From: Undibacterium parvum
Lineage (GTDB): Bacteria > Pseudomonadota > Gammaproteobacteria > Burkholderiales > Burkholderiaceae_D
NCBI RefSeq assembly: GCF_003955735.1
Contig: NZ_CP034464.1
Span: 496,001-560,000 of the forward strand
Length of the DNA: 64,000 nt
Reading direction: 5' to 3'
Position 1 is the stretch's first letter. Each line of letters begins with the position of its first letter. The notes below the pieces were generated by a model. It worked only from the letters and a program-made list of their open reading frames with translations. It ran no database searches and was not told the origin of the DNA. A program made the position numbers and the translations under genes. Positions 1 through 7,979 of this stretch are shown one piece after another.

Positions 1-173
1 ATCACCTGCAAGCCTACGCTCGCCGCATCCGCCAGTCGCAGCGCAGTCTCTTGCAACATGGTCTGCTCGCCTACCAGGGCCAGCAATTGTTTAGGCATGG
101 CTGCGCGCGACAAAGGCCATAAGCGGGTACCAGAACCGCCAGAAAGGATTACCGGATAGATCTTCATGTTCAT
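1..173 (-). CDS. Mannose-1-phosphate guanylyltransferase, N-terminal part (runs off the window)
   Basis: This is the first 57 or so codons of a minus-strand gene cut by the window edge. The protein begins [20 protein letters not shown] and continues with [10 protein letters not shown], the nucleotide-binding loop of the ManC/AlgA family. That family converts mannose-1-phosphate and GTP to GDP-mannose in the cytoplasm. The ATG at 173 is used here; a second in-frame ATG at 167 is also possible. It is the last visible gene of the polysaccharide locus, 22 bases after the preceding nucleotidyltransferase gene, so it probably belongs to the same transcript. GDP-mannose supply for the polymer is an inference. 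Confidence 0.85.
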   Translation of the reverse strand, partial: MNMKIYPVILSGGSGTRLWPLSRAAMPKQLLALVGEQTMLQETALRLADAASVGLQV

Positions 174-195
174 AAACCTTATTTTTTCGTCTTAA

Positions 196-1347
196 TTAAT
201 TTGCTTTCGCTAGCTCATCGGCTGTTTCGGTGCGTGGGATAAGGCGGCGATCGCGCGCATTGCCCCACTTTTTATTCACCAACTCCGACAGATGCACCAT
301 GGTGCCGCTGCGGTCTACGCTGTATTCTTTAAAGACAATTTTTTCATCCAAATGGGCATTGTCCGAGATGCGCGTGTATTCAAACAAGACACTGCGCACG
401 ATCTGCGCACCAGAACAGATATGACTACCATGCCCTATCCAGGTCGGGCCGACGATCTTGCAACCGGCCTCGATATGTGTGCCCGCACCGATGTAGACCG
501 GGCCTTCGATGACAGTGCCTTCCCAATCGATGCGGGTATTCAGACCAACCCAAATACCATCGTCAATTTGTACGCCGGGGATAGTCATATTCGCCAAACC
601 GCCGCTCATCATGCTTTGCGAGACCGACCAAAAATCTTTCACGCTACCGATATCTATCCAGTTAAACGTGCGATTTTGGGCAAAAAACGGTATGCCTTTT
701 TCTACCAGCAAAGGGAAAAGTTGCGAGCCTATATCAAACACCGTATCGACCGGAATCAGATCGAGTACGGCAGGTTCAAAAATATAGATACCAGTACTAG
801 CATGGTTAGATAGCGCCTGATCCTGTTGCGGTTTTTCCTGGAAAGCCTGGATACGGCCATCTTTATCGGTCACCACCACACCGTAATCCGAGACCTTATC
901 CCAAGGCACTTCCTTCGTGATAATGCTAGCCAATGCGCCCTTGCGCTTATGTTCGAACAAGGCCGACTGGATATCCAGATCAATCACCGCATCGCCACAC
1001 ATGACGATCGTAGTCTCATCAAAGAAGCCACCAAACTCCTGAATCTTCTTCATGCCGCCAGCGGAACCTAAAGGCTCAGGTACCACCTCGCCCACATCAT
1101 TGGTATAGCCCTCAAACGAGTAGCCGATCTGCACCCCAAACTGGTGGCCGTCAGCAAAATACTCTTCTATTTTCTGGTGCAGATAGCTGACATTAACCAT
1201 GATGTCGCGCACGCCGTATTTGGCCAGATGCTCGATCAGATACGCCATCACCGGCTTACCCAAAATCGGAATCATAGGCTTAGGCAGATCGTAGGTCAGG
1301 GGCCGAACGCGAGTACCCTTACCCGCCGCTAAAATCATTGCTTTCAT
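196..1347 (-). CDS. Sugar nucleotidyltransferase with left-handed beta-helix tail
   Basis: The 383-residue protein starts MKAMILAAGKGTR, the GxGxR nucleotide-binding loop of NTP-transferases. It is followed by KPMIPILGKPVM and a substrate region with VMCGDAVIDLD. From about residue 260 it has hexapeptide-type repeats (IGAGTHIEAG, IGHGSHICSG), as in bifunctional mannose-1-phosphate guanylyl- or glucose-1-phosphate-type transferases. Three consecutive ATG codons (1353, 1350, 1347) follow an AAGGA ribosome site; the third has the best spacing and gives the usual N-terminus. It lies between the deacetylase gene and the mannose-1-phosphate guanylyltransferase fragment. The exact sugar cannot be read from the sequence. 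Confidence 0.85.
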   Translation of the reverse strand: MKAMILAAGKGTRVRPLTYDLPKPMIPILGKPVMAYLIEHLAKYGVRDIMVNVSYLHQKIEEYFADGHQFGVQIGYSFEGYTNDVGEVVPEPLGSAGGMKKIQEFGGFFDETTIVMCGDAVIDLDIQSALFEHKRKGALASIITKEVPWDKVSDYGVVVTDKDGRIQAFQEKPQQDQALSNHASTGIYIFEPAVLDLIPVDTVFDIGSQLFPLLVEKGIPFFAQNRTFNWIDIGSVKDFWSVSQSMMSGGLANMTIPGVQIDDGIWVGLNTRIDWEGTVIEGPVYIGAGTHIEAGCKIVGPTWIGHGSHICSGAQIVRSVLFEYTRISDNAHLDEKIVFKEYSVDRSGTMVHLSELVNKKWGNARDRRLIPRTETADELAKAN

Positions 1348-1430
1348 CATCATCCTTAAAATCGAATACTGCTTTACTGGCGTGAGATCTGCCAATAAAT
1401 TCAAATAAACTTAAATACCTGTCGGCCGCT

Positions 1431-1530
1431 TGCGCAATAGCCATGCGGCTTGCAGGCCATATGCCACCAGCAGCCGCATGGATACTACGTCTCCGGGCAT
1501 GCCACCTGCACAGGCGCATGGACTATGCGC
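1431..1530. repeat. Family A palindromic repeat, copy 1 (double hairpin)
   Basis: The stretch holds two nested inverted repeats. CCATGCGGCT pairs with AGCCGCATGG near 1441-1481, and a second GCGCATGGACTATGCGC arm lies at 1514-1530. The same word set (GCGCATGG, CATGCGG, GCAGGCC) recurs at eight other intergenic places in the window. It sits in the 306-base gap between the nucleotidyltransferase start and the deacetylase end. Confidence 0.65.
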
Positions 1531-1584
1531 CTACGGCTAGTCTAGCCAGACAAAATACATTAAAACCATCACATTACCAATACA

Positions 1585-1619
1585 AGTTGCAACTATTACA
1601 TTTTACCCTGCAATTGCAG
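1585..1619. promoter_or_regulatory. Paired palindromes upstream of the nucleotidyltransferase gene
   Basis: Two perfect short palindromes sharing a TTGCAA-like core lie close together: AGTTGCAACT (1585-1594) and CTGCAATTGCAG (1608-1619). They lie about 240 bases upstream of the nucleotidyltransferase start and just downstream of the deacetylase stop. They could be operator half-sites or chance; no promoter is obvious beside them. Confidence 0.25.
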
Positions 1620-1659
1620 TCTGGCCGCTTCCATTGTTTTACACCGCAAGGCATCAAAC

Positions 1660-2547
1660 TCAATTACTGATGCGTCGCGTCATGCCGAAGCGCAGATACA
1701 GCGTTTGCCATAGGCCGATAAGACGACAAAAATTTTCCGCAAAACCGGCATGCTCATTGGCCGCAAACCTTGGCAATTGATACAGATCTGGTTCGCCTGG
1801 CACAATGCCACGCGGCTCGGTGGTAAAAGCCATAGAATACCCAAGTTCAATTAACACGTCCCGCTCGCGCCCATCATAATCGCCATTCGGGTACGCAAAC
1901 ACCGTTGGCTTTTTACCTACAACATCGACCAAACGTTGATGTGCTTTTGCAAGCTCCAATTCTATCTCTGGTAGTGTACAAGAAGGCAAAATAGGATGCG
2001 TATGGGTGTGATTGCCTATGCTTGCATGTCGCAATAAGGATAACTCTCTAAGCTCATCACGTGTCATCGCTACCCGGACCGGGTGAGGGGAAAGAGTATC
2101 TATCCATTCCGTTCTATCGGCGTTGGATGCGGCTTTAAGTTGCTTCATTAAGTCGCTATTTTTTACCCTGCACCACCAAAATTCCCCGGTGTCTAAGGGC
2201 TTAGTCGAGATAAAGTAGCAGACTGGGATTTTTACTTTCTCAGCATGTACAGCCATATTGGCTAAATTCCCTTGCCAGCCGTCATCGACAGAAATAAACA
2301 ACATCGGTTTCTTCGGGGCTACTCCGCTACTTAGTTGATGCAACACTGTATTCGCATCAACAAATTCAAACCCCCAATGACTCGCCCGCGACATTAGTTT
2401 TTCAAACAATGCGGCAGAAGGATTATGAAAGTAAAAAGCGGTCATTTCTCCGCGAGCCAAACGTGCATTAAAAAAAAGACGTGCAATCCCACTATAAATC
2501 AAAGCGTAACCAAGAGTTTCGCCTAGCAAATACCTAACTTTTTTCAT
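1660..2547 (-). CDS. Polysaccharide deacetylase (NodB domain, carbohydrate esterase 4)
   Basis: The 295-residue protein carries the NodB motifs. The metal and catalytic Asp pair is in FISVDDGWQG (D88, D89), the His motif in SIGNHTHTHP (H180, H184), and FAYPNGDYDG follows. Enzymes of this family remove N- or O-acetyl groups from amino-sugar polymers. No clear cleavable signal peptide is visible; a short hydrophobic stretch at residues 8-27 may act as an anchor. The ATG at 2547 follows AGG with 7-base spacing. Its place in the polysaccharide locus suggests it partly deacetylates the polymer, as PgaB or EpsK-like proteins do elsewhere. The substrate is inferred only. Confidence 0.85.
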   Translation of the reverse strand: MKKVRYLLGETLGYALIYSGIARLFFNARLARGEMTAFYFHNPSAALFEKLMSRASHWGFEFVDANTVLHQLSSGVAPKKPMLFISVDDGWQGNLANMAVHAEKVKIPVCYFISTKPLDTGEFWWCRVKNSDLMKQLKAASNADRTEWIDTLSPHPVRVAMTRDELRELSLLRHASIGNHTHTHPILPSCTLPEIELELAKAHQRLVDVVGKKPTVFAYPNGDYDGRERDVLIELGYSMAFTTEPRGIVPGEPDLYQLPRFAANEHAGFAENFCRLIGLWQTLYLRFGMTRRISN

Positions 2548-3372
2548 CTAAAACCTATTAATTCGAATTGATATGACACCGTCCCAGCGAGTAAGCTGAA
2601 GCAAATTTTTTTGCACGGGTTCTCTAAAAAAAGACTAGCTGTTTTGTTAAGCCGCCGATCTGCAGTACCTAGAATTTGCCTTAGCGAACGCCAAACGAAC
2701 CAGGGAATTACGGCTAGTCATTCGCGTTTAGTTGGCGAAAAAAACATACTTCTCAGCACTTTAACAACTCCTGTTCGGCTGCGAAGGCAAAAGAAATAGA
2801 TCTCAAAAACGGTATTCCTGCATTGCAGTCTTAATAAAAAAACTGGAATTAAGAGGGCGAGCTTAATATTGATAATTTATCTGACAGTTACTACGACTTA
2901 ATGACAAAGAGATAAAACTAAGCCCCCCCCACACAAAATTAGAACAGCAGATAGTGGAAAATGTAAGTAATTGTAACTGATATAATAAAAATATATCTTT
3001 ATTAAGTTGCGTTAACACCAATAATTAAGGCGCGAACCCTAAATGCGAATTAATTCCAGAGATTAAAAAGGCGAAAACCTTAAGGGATAAGTTGTCAGTG
3101 CCAACAACTTTGAGCTGATGTTAGGGCATATTTAAGAAAAGACAGCGCAGTAACAATCAAGCAATATCTTGCCCGCAATGTCACGATGACCGCAGCGCTT
3201 ACGCAATCACCGTGCGGGTTTCAGGGCATGCACCGCCAGCAAGCGCATGGATGCTGCGTCTCGGAGCATCCTATCGGAAGATGCGCATGGATAATGCGCA
3301 AGCGGGCATATACGCTGCTCGCCAAAATACAGAAAATATTTTCTTATCAATGCAAATGACGATTATCGACGA
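2548..3372. other. Long AT-rich intergenic region between deacetylase and galE
   Basis: This 825-base gap has no convincing coding region; the 62-codon frame at 2611-2799 has no family signature. It contains a run of eight C at 2923-2930, a very AT-rich block near 2960-3010 and a family A repeat near 3195-3302. Since both flanking genes run leftwards, the promoter for the deacetylase-to-manC segment should lie here. I could not fix its position. Confidence 0.5.
3195..3302. repeat. Family A palindromic repeat, copy 2
   Basis: The copy is diverged and double. It shows GTGCGGGTTTCAGGGCATGC followed by AAGCGCATGGATGCTGCG, then a second arm ATGCGCATGGATAATGCGCA. It shares the GCGCATGGAT-TGCGC ends of the family. 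It lies just downstream of the galE stop codon and could act as a transcript 3' hairpin. Confidence 0.55.
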
Positions 3373-4374
3373 TCACTCTTTCGCCGACGACTGCCAGCGC
3401 CAGGTGTCCACGCACATTTGTTCCAGGTTTTTCTCAGCGCGCCAGCCTAACTCTTGCTCGGCCAAAGCCGGATTAGCGTAGCAAGCAGCGATGTCGCCAG
3501 GGCGACGGGCCACGATTTTATATGGCACCGCTTTGCCACTGGCCTTCTCAAAGGCGCGTACCATCTCCAGTACGCTATTGCCGCGTCCGGTGCCCAGGTT
3601 GTAGGTCAGCACACCAGGCTGCTGCGTCAATTTCGCCAGGGTCTTCACATGACCTATCGCCAGATCCACCACATGGATGTAGTCGCGCATGCCGGTGCCA
3701 TCTGCGGTTGGATAATCGTCGCCATACACGGACAAAAATTCGCGCAGACCGCCCGCCACTTGCGCCACATACGGCAACAGATTATTCGGGATACCATTAG
3801 GCTCTTCACCGATCAAGCCGCTCTCATGCGCACCAACCGGATTAAAGTAGCGCAGCAAGGCGATGCGCCAACTAGGATCGGCTAGCGCCACATCACGCAG
3901 CATCTCTTCTACCATCAGCTTGCTGCGGCCATACGGATTGGTCGCCGACAAAGGAAAGCTCTCTAGAATAGGCACAGTAGCCGGATCGCCATACACCGTG
4001 GCCGACGAGCTAAACACCAGCGTCTTCACGCCAAATTTAGCCATAACACGAAACAGCACCAGACTACCGGTGACATTATTATCGTAATACTGCATTGGCT
4101 GCTGCACCGATTCACCCACCGCTTTTAAACCTGCGAAATGGATCACCGCATCCGGCTGGTGCTCGGCAAATACTGTCTCAAGATTCTCTTGATCGCGCAC
4201 ATCGACCTGCGCAAAGGCGAAAGCCTTACCGGCGATTTTCTCAATGCGGCGCAGCACCGAGAGTTTGCTATTGCTAAGGTTATCAACAATCACCACCTCA
4301 TGCCCGGCGCTGACTAGTTCGATACAAGTGTGCGAGCCTATGTAGCCAGCACCGCCAGTTACTAATATTTTCAT
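3373..4374 (-). CDS. galE: UDP-glucose 4-epimerase
   Basis: The 333-residue short-chain dehydrogenase-type epimerase has the NAD loop [10 protein letters not shown] at its N-terminus. The catalytic Ser region is [10 protein letters not shown], and the Tyr-Lys pair sits in [12 protein letters not shown] (Y148, K152). It interconverts UDP-glucose and UDP-galactose (or the N-acetyl forms). The length and the C-terminal [12 protein letters not shown] region match canonical GalE. The ATG at 4374 lies 8 bases after AAGG; an in-frame GTG at 4383 is a less likely start. It follows the nucleotide-sugar dehydrogenase gene by 70 bases and probably feeds precursors to the same polymer. Confidence 0.92.
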   Translation of the reverse strand: MKILVTGGAGYIGSHTCIELVSAGHEVVIVDNLSNSKLSVLRRIEKIAGKAFAFAQVDVRDQENLETVFAEHQPDAVIHFAGLKAVGESVQQPMQYYDNNVTGSLVLFRVMAKFGVKTLVFSSSATVYGDPATVPILESFPLSATNPYGRSKLMVEEMLRDVALADPSWRIALLRYFNPVGAHESGLIGEEPNGIPNNLLPYVAQVAGGLREFLSVYGDDYPTADGTGMRDYIHVVDLAIGHVKTLAKLTQQPGVLTYNLGTGRGNSVLEMVRAFEKASGKAVPYKIVARRPGDIAACYANPALAEQELGWRAEKNLEQMCVDTWRWQSSAKE

Positions 4375-4444
4375 CTTATTCACCTTATATAACTAAATAT
4401 GACCAAGCTAGGCAACGCACACCCACAAGCAGTTTATGGATCAA

Positions 4445-5725
4445 TTACAAGCGCCAGATTTTAACCCCAGCCTGCGCCAGACCTTCGGTATTAAAACAAG
4501 CTTTAACATCGATAAAGCAACCGCCCTTGATCAGTTTTTTCTGGAAATCTTCGCCCTGCAAAGCCAGCAAATCACGGTGCGGTACCGCCGCCACAATCGC
4601 ATCGGCACGTGGCAAATCATCCCACGCGTACAGCTTTACGCCATATTCGTGCATCGCTTCTTCTGCATCGGCATGCGGATCATGCGTGAATACCTCAACC
4701 CCGTAAGTCTTAAGCTCGGCGATCACATCGGCCACTTTAGAATTACGCAGATCGGCGCAGTTTTCTTTAAAAGTCAGCCCCAGCACAATCACTCTGGCAT
4801 CCTTAATATAGCTACCGGCAGCGATCATGTTTTTGACGGTTTGTTCGGCGATGTATTTTGCCATGCCGTCATTGATGCGGCGGCCAGCCAAAATCACCTG
4901 AGGATGATAGCCCAGCATCTGCGCTTTATGCGTCAAATAATACGGATCAATACCAATGCAATGTCCGCCCACCAAACCAGGGCTAAACTTAAGGAAGTTC
5001 CACTTAGTACCGGCCGCCTTCAATACCTCAGAAGTATCAATGCCTATCTTATCGAAGATGATCGCCAATTCATTCATCAAGGCGATATTCAGATCGCGCT
5101 GAGTATTCTCGATCACCTTGCAAGCCTCAGCCGCCATGATGCTAGAGCAGCGATGCACGCCAGGTTTGACGATCAATTCATACATGCTGGCGACCTTCTC
5201 CAAGGTCTCTGGCGTGTCGCCTGAAACGACCTTGACGATGGTGGTCAGCGTGTGTTCACGATCACCCGGGTTGATGCGCTCTGGCGAATAACCGACGAAA
5301 AAATCTTCTTTCCATTTCAAGCCGGATTCACGCTCCAATACAGGGATACAAACTTCCTCAGTCGCGCCAGGATACACGGTAGATTCATACACCACGGTTG
5401 CGCCCTTTTTCATGTGCTTGGCAACAAAACTGCTGGCACCGATCAAAGGCGAGAAATCGGGAATATTCGCCTCACGCACCGGCGTCGGCACTGCCACAAT
5501 GATGATATCAGCCTGACCTAACATAGTCGGGTCGTAAGTGTACTCAGCATGCACGGAGGCCAGTAACTGCTCATCCGTTAATTCACGCGAAGGGTCAACC
5601 CCGCGCTGGCAAGACTCCACCTTATGGACTGCGATATCAAAACCGATGGTACGGGTATGTTTGCCGAACTCAACAACCAGTGGGAGGCCTACATAACCGA
5701 GGCCGAGAACTGCAATAGTAGTCAT
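4445..5725 (-). CDS. tviB: UDP-N-acetylhexosamine 6-dehydrogenase (TviB/WbpO family)
   Basis: The 426-residue nucleotide-sugar dehydrogenase has an N-terminal Rossmann loop VLGLGYVGLP, then ESTVYPGATEE and YSPERINPGD. The catalytic Cys is C256 in LVGGHCIGIDPYYLTHKA. Sequence around these motifs resembles WbpO/TviB, which oxidise UDP-GlcNAc or UDP-GalNAc to the uronic acid, rather than UDP-glucose dehydrogenase. It sits upstream of galE and downstream of a WecG-type transferase, separated from the latter by a 204-bp repeat element. An acidic amino sugar in the polymer would also explain the two lyase genes nearby. That functional link is inferred. Confidence 0.88.
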   Translation of the reverse strand: MTTIAVLGLGYVGLPLVVEFGKHTRTIGFDIAVHKVESCQRGVDPSRELTDEQLLASVHAEYTYDPTMLGQADIIIVAVPTPVREANIPDFSPLIGASSFVAKHMKKGATVVYESTVYPGATEEVCIPVLERESGLKWKEDFFVGYSPERINPGDREHTLTTIVKVVSGDTPETLEKVASMYELIVKPGVHRCSSIMAAEACKVIENTQRDLNIALMNELAIIFDKIGIDTSEVLKAAGTKWNFLKFSPGLVGGHCIGIDPYYLTHKAQMLGYHPQVILAGRRINDGMAKYIAEQTVKNMIAAGSYIKDARVIVLGLTFKENCADLRNSKVADVIAELKTYGVEVFTHDPHADAEEAMHEYGVKLYAWDDLPRADAIVAAVPHRDLLALQGEDFQKKLIKGGCFIDVKACFNTEGLAQAGVKIWRL

Positions 5726-5768
5726 GAAAAACTTTCAAACAAAAAGGGTAAATTGCTCGGTAAAAAAG

Positions 5769-5972
5769 TAATTGTTCAGCCAGCGATGAAAACTCCCTCG
5801 CCCGCTAGCGGGAGAGGGCCGGGGTGAGGGTGATTGAGCAACGCTTGCCTTCAAATAGCTGATGCGCTTAGCGCTATGAAAAATCAAACATTGTGCAAAT
5901 TTGAACTACCCTCATCCCAACCCTTCTCCCGCTAGCGGGAGAAGGGCTTTGTATAGCGAGCTGAACAGTTAC
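5769..5972. mobile_element. Family C MITE-like element, copy 1 (204 bp) with 8-bp flanking duplication
   Basis: The ends are inverted repeats (TAATTGTTCAGC and GCTGAACAGTTA). Next to each end is a GC-rich hairpin built on CCCGCTAGCGGG. The element is flanked by TAAAAAAG on both sides (5761-5768 and 5973-5980), which looks like a target-site duplication. Copies of the same length lie at 34455-34658 and, inverted, at 58669-58872. It has no coding capacity. It separates the wecG-like gene from the dehydrogenase gene, so it lies within the presumed transcript. Confidence 0.85.
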
Positions 5973-5999
5973 TAAAAAAGGCTATTCGTTTAAACAAAT

Positions 6000-6764
6000 T
6001 TAACGACGTCTTACTTCTTTTAAAAGTAGCCAGAAGAAGCCCATATCCTCGATAAAATAGCGTCTAAACATGCGGCGTGGCTCTTGTAAAAACCGGTAGA
6101 ACCACTCTAGTCCGGACTTTTGCATCCACACTGGCGCACGCTTAACGCGTCCAACCGCCACATCAAAAGTACCGCCGACACCCATGGCAAAAGGGATCTT
6201 CATCTGCGCCTGATATTGGCCCAAGAAATGCTCCTTCTTCGGGGAACTAATCGCTACAAATAACAAATCTGCCTTGGCTTCTTTGATTTGTTCAACCACA
6301 CCAGCCTCTTCTTCCGGCTTCCAATAGCCGTTACGGTAGCCAGCAATAGTTAAACCAGGATATTTCTTTTCATATACTTGCTTGACGCCGGAAACAACTT
6401 CCTCGCGCGCGCCCAACAGATAAACACGCCATCCTTTGCTGGCAGAACGCTGCATCAGCGCTTCAAACAGATCCACGCCGGCAACGCGCTCTTTTAAACG
6501 TTTTCCTAACAAACGCGAGGCCCACACGACTGGCATGCCATCCACATTGATCAAGGCACATTCGTTAATAATACGACGCAGCTCAGGATCGTGATTTGCC
6601 TTCACCAATTTATCCACGTTGACGACAACATGCTGATGCGGCAGGCCAGATTTAATGAATCCTTCCACTTTAACCAGGGTTTCTTCCATAGACAAATTGT
6701 CGATCTGGCAGCCCATCATCTCTATGCGCTGATTCACCTGGCTGCCTGCATTGCCCTGGCTCAT
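6000..6764 (-). CDS. WecG/TagA/CpsF family glycosyltransferase
   Basis: The 254-residue protein matches the GT26 family from end to end. It shows VNVDGMPVVWASRLLGK, the conserved VAISSPKKEHF, and the C-terminal block MGVGGTFDVAVGRVKRAP followed by GLEWFYRFLQEPRRMFRRY. Members transfer N-acetylmannosamine or its uronic acid to a lipid-linked sugar on the inner membrane. Its ATG overlaps the wecB stop by four bases (ATGA), with AAGGA six bases upstream, so the two are translationally coupled. Pairing with WecB strongly suggests UDP-ManNAc or a derivative is its donor; that substrate is inferred. Confidence 0.9.
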   Translation of the reverse strand: MSQGNAGSQVNQRIEMMGCQIDNLSMEETLVKVEGFIKSGLPHQHVVVNVDKLVKANHDPELRRIINECALINVDGMPVVWASRLLGKRLKERVAGVDLFEALMQRSASKGWRVYLLGAREEVVSGVKQVYEKKYPGLTIAGYRNGYWKPEEEAGVVEQIKEAKADLLFVAISSPKKEHFLGQYQAQMKIPFAMGVGGTFDVAVGRVKRAPVWMQKSGLEWFYRFLQEPRRMFRRYFIEDMGFFWLLLKEVRRR

Positions 6765-7870
6765 GCTAATTCCTTCGCTAAAATCTCAACGATGCGTACC
6801 GCCGCTTTACCATCCCACAGGTGCGGCCTGCGTCCTTGCTTACCTTCGCCACGCAAGACTTTGCTCGCCTCAGCGACAATGCGCACCGGGTCGGTACCAA
6901 CCAAGACATTCGAACCCTCATCCACAGTGACCGGGCGCTCGGTATTCTCGCGTATCGTGATGCATGGCACGCCGAGTGCTGTGGTCTCTTCCTGCAAGCC
7001 ACCGCTATCGGTCAGCACAACCGCAGCGTCTTTCCACAGATTAAGAAAAGCCATATACGCCTGTGGCCCAACTAAAGTGATGTTGGGACCAAGGTCGATG
7101 CCGAACTTATCTAGGTTGCCTCTGGTACGCGGATGTACCGGGAATATCAACGGCAATTCGGTAGCGATCTGCTTCAAGGCTCCTGCGATACGCGTCATCA
7201 TGGCTGCATCATCGACATTGCTTGGGCGGTGCAAAGTCACCACGCCATAGCGCGCGCCGTTTTGCGTGTGCGCCGCCTTAAACGCGCTGGTCTCGTATTC
7301 TGAGGTATCAGCATTGGTCAATTTCTCACCTTGATATAAAGCATTGTCGACCATCACATGGCCGACATAATGGATCGCCGATTCCGCCTTACCTTCACGC
7401 TGCAAATGTGTCACCGCACTCGGCTCAGTGACAAAAAACCAGTCAGAGATACTGTCGGTTACCAGACGGTTAATCTCTTCTGGCATGCTCATGTCACCGC
7501 TACGCAAACCGGCCTCTACGTGTGCGACTGGGATGTTTAATTTTTTAGCGACGATAGAACAAGCTAAAGTCGAATTAACATCACCCACCACCAAGACCGC
7601 ATCCGGCCGTTCGGCCTGGCACAAAGTCTCAAACGCAACCATGATCTTGGCTGTTTGCTCTGCATGGCTACCGCCACCGGCGGCCATAAAAATATCCGGT
7701 TCTGGGATGCCCAATTCTTCAAAAAATACATCGTTCATTTCACGGTCATAGTGTTGACCCGTATGAATAATTTTAAAGCCCAAACCACCATGCGCTTGCA
7801 AAGCACGCACGATAGGTGCGATCTTCATAAAGTTAGGTCGCGCACCGGCGACTAAATAAATTGTTTTCAT
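6761..7870 (-). CDS. wecB: UDP-N-acetylglucosamine 2-epimerase (non-hydrolysing)
   Basis: The 369-residue cytoplasmic enzyme starts MKTIYLVAGARPNFMKIAP and carries IHTGQHYD, VHVEAGLRSGD, TLHRPSNVDD and DSGGLQEETTALGVPCITIR, all conserved in the WecB/MnaA family. It converts UDP-GlcNAc to UDP-ManNAc. The ATG at 7870 is preferred, with a purine-rich GAAAGAAGA just upstream; a TTG at 7885 would add five residues. It overlaps the downstream GT26 gene by four bases. With the TviB-type dehydrogenase it could also supply UDP-ManNAcA. Confidence 0.92.
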   Translation of the reverse strand: MKTIYLVAGARPNFMKIAPIVRALQAHGGLGFKIIHTGQHYDREMNDVFFEELGIPEPDIFMAAGGGSHAEQTAKIMVAFETLCQAERPDAVLVVGDVNSTLACSIVAKKLNIPVAHVEAGLRSGDMSMPEEINRLVTDSISDWFFVTEPSAVTHLQREGKAESAIHYVGHVMVDNALYQGEKLTNADTSEYETSAFKAAHTQNGARYGVVTLHRPSNVDDAAMMTRIAGALKQIATELPLIFPVHPRTRGNLDKFGIDLGPNITLVGPQAYMAFLNLWKDAAVVLTDSGGLQEETTALGVPCITIRENTERPVTVDEGSNVLVGTDPVRIVAEASKVLRGEGKQGRRPHLWDGKAAVRIVEILAKELA

Positions 7871-7979
7871 TTTTTCTTCTTTCAATTTTCAAAACGCATT
7901 ACTAATTCAAATAACTTGCAAGGATTCAAAAATCCGTCAGCAAGTTAAAAATAAATACCAGCAAACCTAAACTCGTTTT

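Noticed and set aside
292..813. Plus-strand frame in the nucleotidyltransferase gene
   Set aside because: It is antisense to a clear gene and has no recognisable family.
2611..2799. 62-codon frame in the long gap before galE
   Set aside because: It has no ribosome site, no family signature and lies in AT-rich non-coding DNA.
4436..5224. Plus-strand open frame antisense to the dehydrogenase gene
   Set aside because: It is a frame shadow of tviB with no signal of its own and no ribosome site.
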